NCBI GenBank assembly: GCA_017503135.1 | Contig: JAFVTQ010000002.1 | Span: 62,001-126,000, forward strand | Source: Clostridia bacterium | Lineage (GTDB): Bacteria; Bacillota; Clostridia; Oscillospirales; Acutalibacteraceae | DNA: 64,000 nt | Direction of reading: 5' to 3' | Position numbers and translations under genes: made by a program | The notes under the pieces: generated by a model | What the model saw: only the letters and a program-made list of their open reading frames with translations | What the model was told of the DNA's origin: nothing | Databases searched by the model: none | In this document: in pieces, positions 44,948 to 50,850 of the stretch | Layout of the letters: each line of letters opens with the position of its first letter | How positions within the stretch are numbered: the first letter of the stretch is position 1

Positions 44948-45599
44948 TTGTCCAAAATGCAACGAAAAGTTATCACCTTTCTATATGAAACAGAATTGCC
45001 CTAAATGTAATACAAATTTAGTGTATTATGATTTGGATAATCGTCTTAAAGCAGACCATGAAAAAGCAATGAAAGAGCAAGCAACAGTTGACAGAGTGCT
45101 GAATAACATTAAAACTTCTGCTTTTGGTGGCAAAGAACAGATTACAAGATTTATTCTTATGTTCTCTCCACTTTTGTGGATGTGCCTGCCAATGTATTCA
45201 CAGCTTAATCGCGAAACATTTGAAACTACTAACATTTCATTGATTACCCTTATTAAATCAATTATTGCCACAGTTGGTAACGCTGACAACGGCGCTATGA
45301 CTTTTGATATGTGGTTGTCAGATAAGGCATATTTCTGCATCCTTCTTTTGATGGCTTGTATAATAATTTTCTCTTTGGCAGATATTATATCTTCGCTGTT
45401 TTCAATAGGTAAAAACGCGTTAAAGCGTAATATGATTTTCCATATAATAAACTTTGTTATATTCTTTGCCGTGTCAATTTTACCTATTATAGGAGAAAAC
45501 GGCATTCGTTCTTCAATTGGTGTGATTTTCACTTTTATTTCATACTTATCAGTTGGCTCTTGTCACAAAATAATTGATAAAAAACTTAATATACAGTAA
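44940..45599 (+). CDS. Zinc-ribbon membrane protein of unknown function
   Basis: A 219-residue protein. Residues 1-25 form a zinc ribbon with Cys4, Cys7, Cys20 and Cys23 (CPKC ... CPKC). A short charged linker follows, then about four hydrophobic helices from 68 on. I do not recognise the family. I chose ATG 44940 because AGGAGG lies 7 bases before it. It overlaps the transporter stop by 8 bases, so it is the third gene of the mannosidase operon. A role in sensing or assembly of the transporter is possible but unsupported. A terminator follows. Confidence 0.75.
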   Translation: MSNCPKCNEKLSPFYMKQNCPKCNTNLVYYDLDNRLKADHEKAMKEQATVDRVLNNIKTSAFGGKEQITRFILMFSPLLWMCLPMYSQLNRETFETTNISLITLIKSIIATVGNADNGAMTFDMWLSDKAYFCILLLMACIIIFSLADIISSLFSIGKNALKRNMIFHIINFVIFFAVSILPIIGENGIRSSIGVIFTFISYLSVGSCHKIIDKKLNIQ

Positions 45600-45605
45600 A
45601 AGTAT

Positions 45606-45632
45606 GGCGGGATTAAAACCCCGCCTTTTTTT
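45606..45632 (+). terminator. Intrinsic terminator of the mannosidase operon
   Basis: GGCGGG / CCCGCC stem with an 8-base loop followed by eight T. Confidence 0.88.
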
Positions 45633-45656
45633 TGCAACAAATTTGAATTTGTCTTA

Positions 45657-45683
45657 CAAAAAAACTCCCCGAAGGGAGTTTCT
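45657..45683 (-). terminator. Intrinsic terminator of pheST
   Basis: On the minus strand AACTCCC / GGGAGTT with a CGAA-type tetraloop, followed by a run of T, just after the pheT stop. Confidence 0.87.
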
Positions 45684-45686
45684 TAA

Positions 45687-48047
45687 TTATGATTTCAATG
45701 CAATTCCTTCTTTTGAAAGTGCATCAATAATTGAGTTTGCCACTTCCATAACCTCATCAGTTGTGAGAGTTTTTTCTGGGTTTGAGAATGTGATTCTTGT
45801 TGTGATTGACTTGCCGTTTTCGTCACGGTATGTGTCAGTCACTTCTACCTTCTTGATAAGTGGACAATTTGCATTCTCGATAGCCTTGCCAATTGGTGCA
45901 AATGTTTCACTCACGAATGAAAGGTCGATTTCCATAGCAGGGAATTTTGATGGTTCTGCATAATGAATACCATCATCTACAATTTCAGTGAATAAAGGTA
46001 CATCAATTTCAGCAAACACGATAGATGCTTTCTTATCAATTTTCTTTGAAACTGTTGGGTGAACAACACCGATTTTACCGAGAACTACGCCATCACAAGA
46101 AATTTTGTTAAGATTTCTTGGGTGCTCATAAGAAAGAGTGGCATCCATTGGATTGAATGTGAGTGCCTTGTGCTTGATGTTATCAGTAATAACTGAAAGC
46201 ATTGTTGCAAGTTCAACATAAAGAGTTTCAAGAGATTTTGTCTTGCTGTAAAGTGTAACACAGAGTTTCTTTCTCTCGTTGCAAAGACCGTCATCTTTAA
46301 GTCCGTCAACAGTTCTGCCGATTTCAAACACACCAAAATCAGTTGAGAAATTAGTGTTTGTCTTTACCTGACAAAGCTGGGTTGGAATAATTGACTTACG
46401 GATTGTTTCAATATTAGGATTTGTAGCACCTGAAAGCTTGATATTTTCTTCAATGTCAATGCCTAATGCCTTGTATTCATCATAATATTGCCATACATAA
46501 GAATGAAGCTCGTGAAGTGAATAACGATGAACGAGCATATCTTTAATTCTGTCTTCAACAGTCTTTTCTGCTTTTGCACGGACAGGATAAAGTGGAGCAG
46601 AAGCTGTATGAATATCAAAGTTGTCATAACCGTAAATACGAGTAATTTCTTCAACAATGTCAGCCTTGATAGTAACATCCTTTGTAGCTCTCCAGCTTGG
46701 AACTTCTACTGTGAAGTTGTCACCGTCGTTTGATGCCTTGAAGCCAAGAGAATTAAGTGTATTTACAATAGTATCATTTGCGATTTCAATACCTGTGTAT
46801 TTGTCGATAAATGCCTTGTCGAAGTCAAGTGTAACTGTTGGATATTTGAACGCATATTCGTCAGTAAGAGCAGACACAACCTGTGCTTCAGGGTCAATAT
46901 CCATAAGAAGATTAACGAAACGAGCAATTGCAGGAACTGTCATTTCAGGGTCAAGGCACTTTTCATAACGGTTTGAAGCGTCTGTACGATGTGCAAGACG
47001 AACAGTTGACTTACGGATTGATGCAGCATTAAATGTTGCAGATTCAAGTGTAAGAGTTGTTGTATCCTCTACGATTTCAGAGTCTAAACCACCCATAATA
47101 CCTGCAATAGCAACAGGAGTGTTGTCGTTGCAAATCATAAGAGTGTTTTCGTCAATATTTCTGTCAATTCCGTCAAGAGTCTGGAATGTGAATGGCTCTG
47201 CAAAGCGCTTAATACGGATTTTTTCAACCTTTCTTGAATCGAAAGCGTGCATTGGCTGACCCATTTCAAGCATTAAGTAGTTTGTAAGGTCAGCAAGGAG
47301 ATTGATTCCTCTCATACCGCAGTAGAAAAGACGGATTCTCATATTAACAGGGCTAACATTTTTTGTAATGTTTGCAACCTGCAAGCAAGAATATCTTTGG
47401 CAAAGAGTGTCTTCAATTTTAAGGTCAACCTTTGGAAGATTGTCGTATTGTGAAAGGTCAACCTGTGGCAATGGCTTTAACTCGCGACCTGCAATTGCAG
47501 CAAATTCACGGGCGATGCCATAATGGCCCCAAAGGTCAGGACGGTTTGTAAGTGATTTGTTGTCAACTTCGAAAACGATATCGTCGATTTCATAAAGTTC
47601 TTTGATGTCAGTGCCATTCTTAACATCATCGAGAATGTCCATAATACCTGAGTTGTCGTCGCTGATTCCGATTTCTTTTTCAGAACAGCACATACCGTTT
47701 GACATATATCCAGCAAGTGGTCTTGGTGCGATTTCTATTTCACCGAGTTTAGCGCCAACTTTAGCAAATGCAGTCTTCATACCAACTCTAACATTTGGTG
47801 CACCGCATACAACATCAACTAATTCTGCTTCACCAATATCAACTTTTAAAAGGTGGAGCTTTTCTGATTTTGGATGGTCTTCTACAGACTTGATTTCTGC
47901 AACAACAATACCTGAAAAGTCGCTGCCTTTAAAGAAAATTTCGTTTTCAACTTCTGCAGTTGAAAGTGAGAATTTGCGGATTAATTCCATTTTGTCAAGA
48001 CCACTAAGGTCAACGAAATCACTAATCCAGTTCATTGATAAAAACAT
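45687..48047 (-). CDS. pheT: Phenylalanine--tRNA ligase beta subunit
   Basis: A 786-residue PheT, normal length. Domains in order: N-terminal part (MNWISDFVDL), the EMAP/OB-fold tRNA-binding domain at ~40-150 (HPKSEKLHLLKVDIGE, MSNGMCCSEKEIG), the B3/4 editing domain at ~210-390, B5, the catalytic-like core, and a C-terminal FDX-ACB anticodon domain (SKFPAMEIDLSFVS to the end). It forms the alpha2-beta2 enzyme with PheS encoded 18 bases upstream and is co-regulated by the T-box. ATG 48047 has GGAGGAG upstream; an ATG 12 bases later (MNWIS) is possible. Confidence 0.96.
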   Translation of the reverse strand: MFLSMNWISDFVDLSGLDKMELIRKFSLSTAEVENEIFFKGSDFSGIVVAEIKSVEDHPKSEKLHLLKVDIGEAELVDVVCGAPNVRVGMKTAFAKVGAKLGEIEIAPRPLAGYMSNGMCCSEKEIGISDDNSGIMDILDDVKNGTDIKELYEIDDIVFEVDNKSLTNRPDLWGHYGIAREFAAIAGRELKPLPQVDLSQYDNLPKVDLKIEDTLCQRYSCLQVANITKNVSPVNMRIRLFYCGMRGINLLADLTNYLMLEMGQPMHAFDSRKVEKIRIKRFAEPFTFQTLDGIDRNIDENTLMICNDNTPVAIAGIMGGLDSEIVEDTTTLTLESATFNAASIRKSTVRLAHRTDASNRYEKCLDPEMTVPAIARFVNLLMDIDPEAQVVSALTDEYAFKYPTVTLDFDKAFIDKYTGIEIANDTIVNTLNSLGFKASNDGDNFTVEVPSWRATKDVTIKADIVEEITRIYGYDNFDIHTASAPLYPVRAKAEKTVEDRIKDMLVHRYSLHELHSYVWQYYDEYKALGIDIEENIKLSGATNPNIETIRKSIIPTQLCQVKTNTNFSTDFGVFEIGRTVDGLKDDGLCNERKKLCVTLYSKTKSLETLYVELATMLSVITDNIKHKALTFNPMDATLSYEHPRNLNKISCDGVVLGKIGVVHPTVSKKIDKKASIVFAEIDVPLFTEIVDDGIHYAEPSKFPAMEIDLSFVSETFAPIGKAIENANCPLIKKVEVTDTYRDENGKSITTRITFSNPEKTLTTDEVMEVANSIIDALSKEGIALKS

Positions 48048-48065
48048 AATTTTGCTCCTCCTTTC

Positions 48066-49121
48066 TTAATTTTCGTCGTCTGTGAACTGTGTGAGCACTT
48101 TAAGTGAGCCACTGTTCAAATCACGAATATCTTTAACACCATATTTCATCATTGCAAGACGAGTAAGTCCAAGACCAAATGCGAAACCTGTGTATTTTTC
48201 AGGGTCAATTTCACCAGCTTTAAGAACTTCAGGGTGAATCATACCACATGGGCAAAGTTCAAGCCAACCGCTGTGCTTACATGAAGGACAACCTTCACCA
48301 CCACAGATAAGGCAAGAAATATCAAGCTCAAAGCCAGGCTCAACGAATGGGAAGAAACCAGGACGAAGACGAACCTTGATGTCTTTTTGGAATACTTCTG
48401 AAAGCATTGTTTTCATAAAGTAAATAAGGTTTGAAATTGAAATATCCTTGTCAACCATAACGCCTTCCATCTGGAAGAATGTGTTTTCGTGACAAGCATC
48501 AGTAGCCTCGTTTCTGAAACAACGACCTGGGAAAATAGCCTTGATTGGCATACCGTCGTTTACGAGTGCATCTTTATACTTTTTATAAATAGCATTTTGC
48601 GCTGCTGATGTGTGAGATTTTAACAACTGACCATTATCCAAATAGTATGTGTCCTGCATATCGCGAGCAGGGTGGTCCTTTGGAATGTTAAGTGCTTCAA
48701 AACATTCATAGTCAGTAACAATTTCACTGTAGTCTTCAATGTTAAAGCCCATTGAACGGAAAACGCTTTCACATTGACGCTGTACAAGTGTAATCGGGTG
48801 GTATGAACCACGAGTTAAGTTAGCAGGAACAGAAATATCGAAAATTGGTGTGCTTTCAATTTCCTTTTTAAGTTCAAGTTCTTTGAGTTCCTGACTTTTT
48901 TCTGCAATTTTCTGTTCAACGAATGCACGAACCTCGTTGACAATCTGACCCATAACTGGTCTTTCTTCAGCTGATAATGAACCCATCATTTTAAGTAATG
49001 ATGTAAGTTCACCTTTTTTACCAAGCACTTGTACTCTGAATTCTTCGAGTTGACTCTGCTCGGTAAAAGTGCTGAGTTCTGCTTCCGCACGAGCACGGAT
49101 AGCTTCGAGTTTTTCTCTCAT
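48066..49121 (-). CDS. pheS: Phenylalanine--tRNA ligase alpha subunit
   Basis: A 351-residue class II aminoacyl-tRNA synthetase subunit. A coiled-coil N-terminus (~1-85) precedes the catalytic core with motif 1 around GSYHPITLVQRQ, motif 2 FPGRCFRNEATDACHENTFFQ split around the ATP site, and motif 3 near FGLGLTRLAMMKYG. Between them an insert has four cysteines (CLICGGEGCPSCKHSG) resembling a zinc knuckle, which occurs in some PheS proteins. It charges tRNA-Phe with phenylalanine. Preceded by a T-box leader and followed by pheT. Confidence 0.96.
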   Translation of the reverse strand: MREKLEAIRARAEAELSTFTEQSQLEEFRVQVLGKKGELTSLLKMMGSLSAEERPVMGQIVNEVRAFVEQKIAEKSQELKELELKKEIESTPIFDISVPANLTRGSYHPITLVQRQCESVFRSMGFNIEDYSEIVTDYECFEALNIPKDHPARDMQDTYYLDNGQLLKSHTSAAQNAIYKKYKDALVNDGMPIKAIFPGRCFRNEATDACHENTFFQMEGVMVDKDISISNLIYFMKTMLSEVFQKDIKVRLRPGFFPFVEPGFELDISCLICGGEGCPSCKHSGWLELCPCGMIHPEVLKAGEIDPEKYTGFAFGLGLTRLAMMKYGVKDIRDLNSGSLKVLTQFTDDEN

Positions 49122-49164
49122 AATCTCAATCCTTTTCTAATATATATGTTCGGAAAAATGGGAA

Positions 49165-49414
49165 CAAAAAATCCCACACTCCAAAGAGCATGGGACGAAT
49201 AAAATCCGCGGTACCACCCAAATTTTAGCAAAAAGCTAACACTTTCCGTGTTCAATAACGAGAACAAACCGTCATCATCTACTGTCAGTTCAACGATGCC
49301 ACTCCAAAGGGAACTTCAATTAAGTTTTCGACTTATGTGCTTTCAGCCACGGCACAATTCTCTGGCAAGATTACTCACTTAATCTACTTTCTTTTTCACT
49401 GTGTTTTCAATATC
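49165..49414 (-). promoter_or_regulatory. T-box riboswitch controlling pheST
   Basis: On the minus strand the leader carries the T-box sequence TGGTACCGCGG (49206-49216), which pairs with uncharged tRNA ends, and then a terminator (49172-49196, GTCCCA / TGTGGGA with a T-run). Stem I features precede: an AGTAA-type loop E strand, an AGAG bulge and a GGCTGAAAGC apical loop. The likely specifier is UUC (Phe) at 49313-49311 in AAGTTCCC. Uncharged tRNA-Phe would favour read-through into pheS. The specifier assignment is inferred from its place and from the genes controlled. Confidence 0.92.
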
Positions 49415-49420
49415 CTATGT

Positions 49421-49449
49421 ATTATAGCAAAAGTGCATTTTCAAGTCAA
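49421..49449 (-). promoter_or_regulatory. Promoter of the T-box/pheST transcript
   Basis: On the minus strand TTGACT (49444-49449), a 17-base spacer and TATAAT (49421-49426). Confidence 0.85.
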
Positions 49450-49494
49450 GAGTATTTTATAATGTAATGTGCTTCAAAAAAATGAATTAATGCA

Positions 49495-49522
49495 ACAAAA
49501 AAAGGTGTCTTTGCAGACACCC
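49495..49522 (-). terminator. Minus-strand intrinsic terminator with no obvious gene before it
   Basis: On the minus strand GGTGTC / GACACC with a TTGCAA-type loop, followed by seven T. It would stop leftward transcription before the pheST promoter. No convincing minus-strand gene lies between here and the tRNA region, so the transcript it ends is unknown. Confidence 0.65.
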
Positions 49523-49646
49523 AACATATTAATAATATCAAATCGAAAGCCAAAAGTCAATAGTTTTTGAAAAGTTTTATGAGCATAATATACAAATTCT
49601 GCGAAATAAACAACTAAAAACTATTAACTTTGTACAAAATTACATA

Positions 49647-49675
49647 TTGCAATCTGTGTTTTTTCGTGTTATATT
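49647..49675 (+). promoter_or_regulatory. Promoter of the mini-ORF RNA
   Basis: TTGCAA (49647-49652), a 17-base spacer and TATATT (49670-49675). Transcription would start near 49682, just before the first mini-ORF. Confidence 0.5.
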
Positions 49676-49690
49676 ATAGACACAGAAAGG

Positions 49691-49850
49691 AAAAGGTGAT
49701 TCCAATGTACAGTTAAAACCTAATCCAAAGTAAACCCAAATGCTTAATATAAAAAGATAAGGTGGTTCCGATGTTCAACTAAATCTTCGTTCAAATTAAA
49801 GCAAATAGGTTTAATAAGAAAAGATAAGGTGGTTCCAATGTACAGGTAAG
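49691..49850 (+). repeat. Three tandem ~66-bp repeats, each with a 3-codon ORF
   Basis: Each unit has AAGGTGATTCC or AAGGTGGTTCC, then ATG, two codons and TAA: Met-Tyr-Ser (49705-49716), Met-Phe-Asn (49771-49782) and Met-Tyr-Arg (49838-49849). AAGGTG sits 6 bases before each ATG at proper ribosome-site spacing. Start positions are 66 and 67 bases apart. Between the units the sequence has diverged, but the ribosome site, ATG, an aromatic second codon and the stop are all kept. Confidence 0.6.
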
Positions 49851-50094
49851 AAACCCTGAAATCTCTGATAATAAATCTTAGTTTAAAAGATAATAAAGTG
49901 TAGCAAACAGCACAGACGAAAAGCAACACTAGTTCTAAAAAGAATCAAGTGAATTTAATATAGATAAATGTTTGCAAACTAAGTTTTATAATTAAGAGAT
50001 TACTTTCAAAGCCTTCGTAAATAATTCTAAAACATTAAAGAATCTCGCTTTTCGAGAATAATTTGAAATCAATGTTAAAGAGAATCAAGTTCAA

Positions 50095-50136
50095 ATGAAG
50101 GCAAAAAAATTTAAGAAAGAGAGGAAGCTCAAATGA
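50095..50136 (+). CDS. Possible 13-codon basic leader peptide
   Basis: ATG followed by MKAKKFKKERKLK and TGA. Nine of 13 residues are basic. The stop overlaps the next start (ATGATG), suggesting coupling. The ribosome site in front is weak. It could be chance in AT-rich DNA. Confidence 0.25.
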   Translation: MKAKKFKKERKLK

Positions 50137-50165
50137 TGTTAGATATCAAGAGTGAACAGAAGTAA
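50133..50165 (+). CDS. Possible 10-codon peptide running into the terminator
   Basis: MMLDIKSEQK, with GAGAGGA 8 bases before the ATG. Its last codons and stop lie in the 5' arm of the terminator stem at 50158-50225, so a ribosome here would block the hairpin. That is the classic geometry of translation-controlled attenuation. Confidence 0.35.
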   Translation: MMLDIKSEQK

Positions 50166-50225
50166 TCCCCCGGTCCGTGAAAGGCGTGTAAAGAAACGTC
50201 GACCTTGGGGGTTACTTCTTTTTTT
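50158..50225 (+). terminator. Intrinsic terminator with long extended stem
   Basis: Stem AGAAGTAA-CCCCC (50158-50171) with GGGGG-TTACTTCT (50207-50219), an inner GGTC/GACC extension and a ~25-nt apical loop, followed by seven T. Confidence 0.85.
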
Positions 50226-50234
50226 ATGCCTTTT

Positions 50235-50257
50235 TCGTCCCTTGGGGCGATTTTTTT
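50235..50257 (+). terminator. Second, back-up intrinsic terminator
   Basis: TCGTCCC / GGGGCGA with a very short loop and seven T, 10 bases after the first terminator. Confidence 0.7.
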
Positions 50258-50307
50258 GTTTATAAATAAGGTTTCGATAAATTCAATTTTGTTAACCTTT
50301 AATCCAC

Positions 50308-50336
50308 TTGACTTTTATATTGCAAAATGATAATAT
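50308..50336 (+). promoter_or_regulatory. Promoter of the tRNA-Leu locus
   Basis: TTGACT (50308-50313), a 17-base spacer and TAATAT (50331-50336). It lies 21 bases before the partial tRNA copy, not directly before the intact tRNA, so an insertion or duplication has come between the promoter and the gene. Confidence 0.65.
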
Positions 50337-50352
50337 TATCAAGCATTTTAAT

Positions 50353-50378
50353 ATATGCGGATGTGACGGAACTGGCAG
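50353..50378 (+). repeat. Truncated 5' copy of tRNA-Leu (26-bp direct repeat of 50542-50567)
   Basis: These 26 bases equal 50542-50567 exactly: 4 bases of leader plus the first 22 bases of the tRNA (through GGCAG in the D-loop). After this point the sequence changes to a hairpin-rich insert. No 3' half of this tRNA copy follows directly. Confidence 0.9.
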
Positions 50379-50480
50379 TTTTTAGCCGAGCGCCTCCGGT
50401 GGAGGATGAAGCGAAGGCTAAAAAGACGCAGCGGTCAAAATCTTTTCACGCACCAAGTGAAAAAAGATTTTGGGCACCGC
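50379..50480 (+). repeat. Hairpin-rich insert between partial and intact tRNA-Leu
   Basis: Two large hairpins: TTTTTAGCC / GGCTAAAAA (50379-50424, with an inner CCTCC/GGAGG stem), and GCGGT plus CAAAATCTTTTCAC pairing with GTGAAAAAAGATTTTG plus ACCGC (50431-50480). GC content and structure differ from the neighbouring DNA. It looks like a small non-coding repeat element. Nothing clear is visible from 50481 to 50541. Confidence 0.6.
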
Positions 50481-50545
50481 AAGTGTCACGTGGGCACGGT
50501 TGAAAACCATAAGTAAAAGCAAAATTCAAAATAAAAAATTAATAT

Positions 50546-50633
50546 GCGGATGTGACGGAACTGGCAGACGTGCAGGCCTCAGACACCTGTGGATATTACT
50601 TCCTTGTGGGTTCAAGTCCCATCGTCCGCACCA
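50546..50633 (+). tRNA. tRNA-Leu (anticodon CAG), CCA encoded
   Basis: An 88-nt class II tRNA. The 7-bp acceptor pairs GCGGATG with CGTCCGC (one T-G pair). The D-arm has GGAACTGGCAGACG, the anticodon loop reads CTCAGAC (anticodon CAG), there is a long variable arm, the T-arm is GTGGG-TTCAAGT-CCCAT, and CCA is encoded. The anticodon stem CAGGC/ACCTG has one C-A mismatch next to the loop. It reads CUG leucine codons. Both ends are repeated in the flanks. A terminator follows. Confidence 0.93.
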
Positions 50634-50640
50634 ATATCGA

Positions 50641-50665
50641 AAAGTCCACTTTTGTGGGCTTTTTA
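50641..50665 (+). terminator. Terminator after tRNA-Leu
   Basis: AAAGTCCAC / GTGGGCTTT (one G-T pair) with a 4-base loop and a TTTT tract, 8 bases after the CCA end. Confidence 0.75.
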
Positions 50666-50683
50666 ATATTTAAAAGATAAAAG

Positions 50684-50787
50684 TTGGGACTTGAACCCTT
50701 GGGTTTTTCCGTTAAGAAAACGATATGGTATATCGTTTTTAGGCAAAAGCACAATGCGAATCCCCCCATTCGCATTGTGGGCTATAA
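50684..50787 (+). repeat. Small palindrome-rich element bounded by inverted tRNA T-arm sequences
   Basis: It begins with an inverted copy of the tRNA T-arm (50684-50698, 14 of 15 bases) and ends where the direct T-arm copy starts (50788). Between them are two perfect hairpins: AAAACGATA / TATCGTTTT, and CACAATGCGAAT / ATTCGCATTGTG. No coding potential is visible. The layout resembles a miniature inverted-repeat element or an integration remnant. Confidence 0.6.
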
Positions 50788-50808
50788 TTCAAGTCCCATC
50801 GTCCGCAC
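50788..50808 (+). repeat. 3' fragment of tRNA-Leu (21-bp direct repeat of 50611-50631)
   Basis: These 21 bases (T-loop through acceptor and discriminator) equal 50611-50631. The next bases are TAC, not CA, so no CCA follows. Duplicated tRNA 3' ends of this kind are typical of attachment sites of tRNA-targeting integrases. Confidence 0.9.
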
Positions 50809-50814
50809 TACAAG

Positions 50815-50846
50815 AAAAGCAGTTTGAGAATTCTCAAACTGCTTTT
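50815..50846. terminator. Bidirectional palindromic terminator
   Basis: A perfect palindrome centred on GAATTC (AAAAGCAGTTTGAG ... CTCAAACTGCTTTT), giving T-tracts on both strands. It ends the MMPL gene on the minus strand and any read-through from the tRNA locus on the plus strand. Confidence 0.85.
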
Positions 50847-50850
50847 ATAT

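Larger units (their letters stand above)
49682..50225 (+). ncRNA. Candidate leader-like or small RNA with tandem minimal ORFs and a terminator
   Basis: About 540 nt runs from a promoter-like sequence to a strong terminator and contains no ordinary gene. In order it has three ~66-bp repeats each with a ribosome site, ATG, two codons and a stop (49705, 49771, 49838). A ~230-nt AT-rich stretch follows, with a small hairpin (49041 offset: ATCTCG/CGAGA near 50042-50056) and two GAATCAAGT copies. Two overlapping short ORFs (13 and 10 codons) come last, the second running into the terminator stem. This resembles an attenuated leader, but no gene follows on the plus strand before the tRNA locus. I do not recognise an RNA family. 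Confidence 0.4.

Noticed and set aside
45026..45532. Open frame of 168 codons antisense to the zinc-ribbon membrane protein
   Set aside because: No ribosome site; the plus-strand gene has a perfect site, a CPKC ribbon and a terminator.
47602..48069. Open frame of 155 codons antisense to pheT
   Set aside because: Shadow of the conserved pheT tRNA-binding domain; no start signals.
49755..49840. Extra T-box sequences, because AAGGTGGTTCC resembles the T-box AGGGTGGTACC
   Set aside because: The essential TGGNACC core is broken (TTCC), there is no stem I or terminator beside each copy, and the ribosome-site/ATG reading explains the pattern better.
49691..49850. Tandem ~66-bp repeats as a CRISPR array
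   Set aside because: Only three units, the repeat part is short and diverged, and the conserved core is a ribosome site plus ATG and stop; no cas genes are near.
49744..49929. Minus-strand 61-codon hydrophobic frame opposite the mini-ORF unit
   Set aside because: No ribosome site and it lies across the repeats; hydrophobicity reflects T-rich codons of the opposite strand.
50379..50808. An intron inside tRNA-Leu
   Set aside because: The tRNA at 50546-50633 is intact and contiguous; the partial copies lie outside it.
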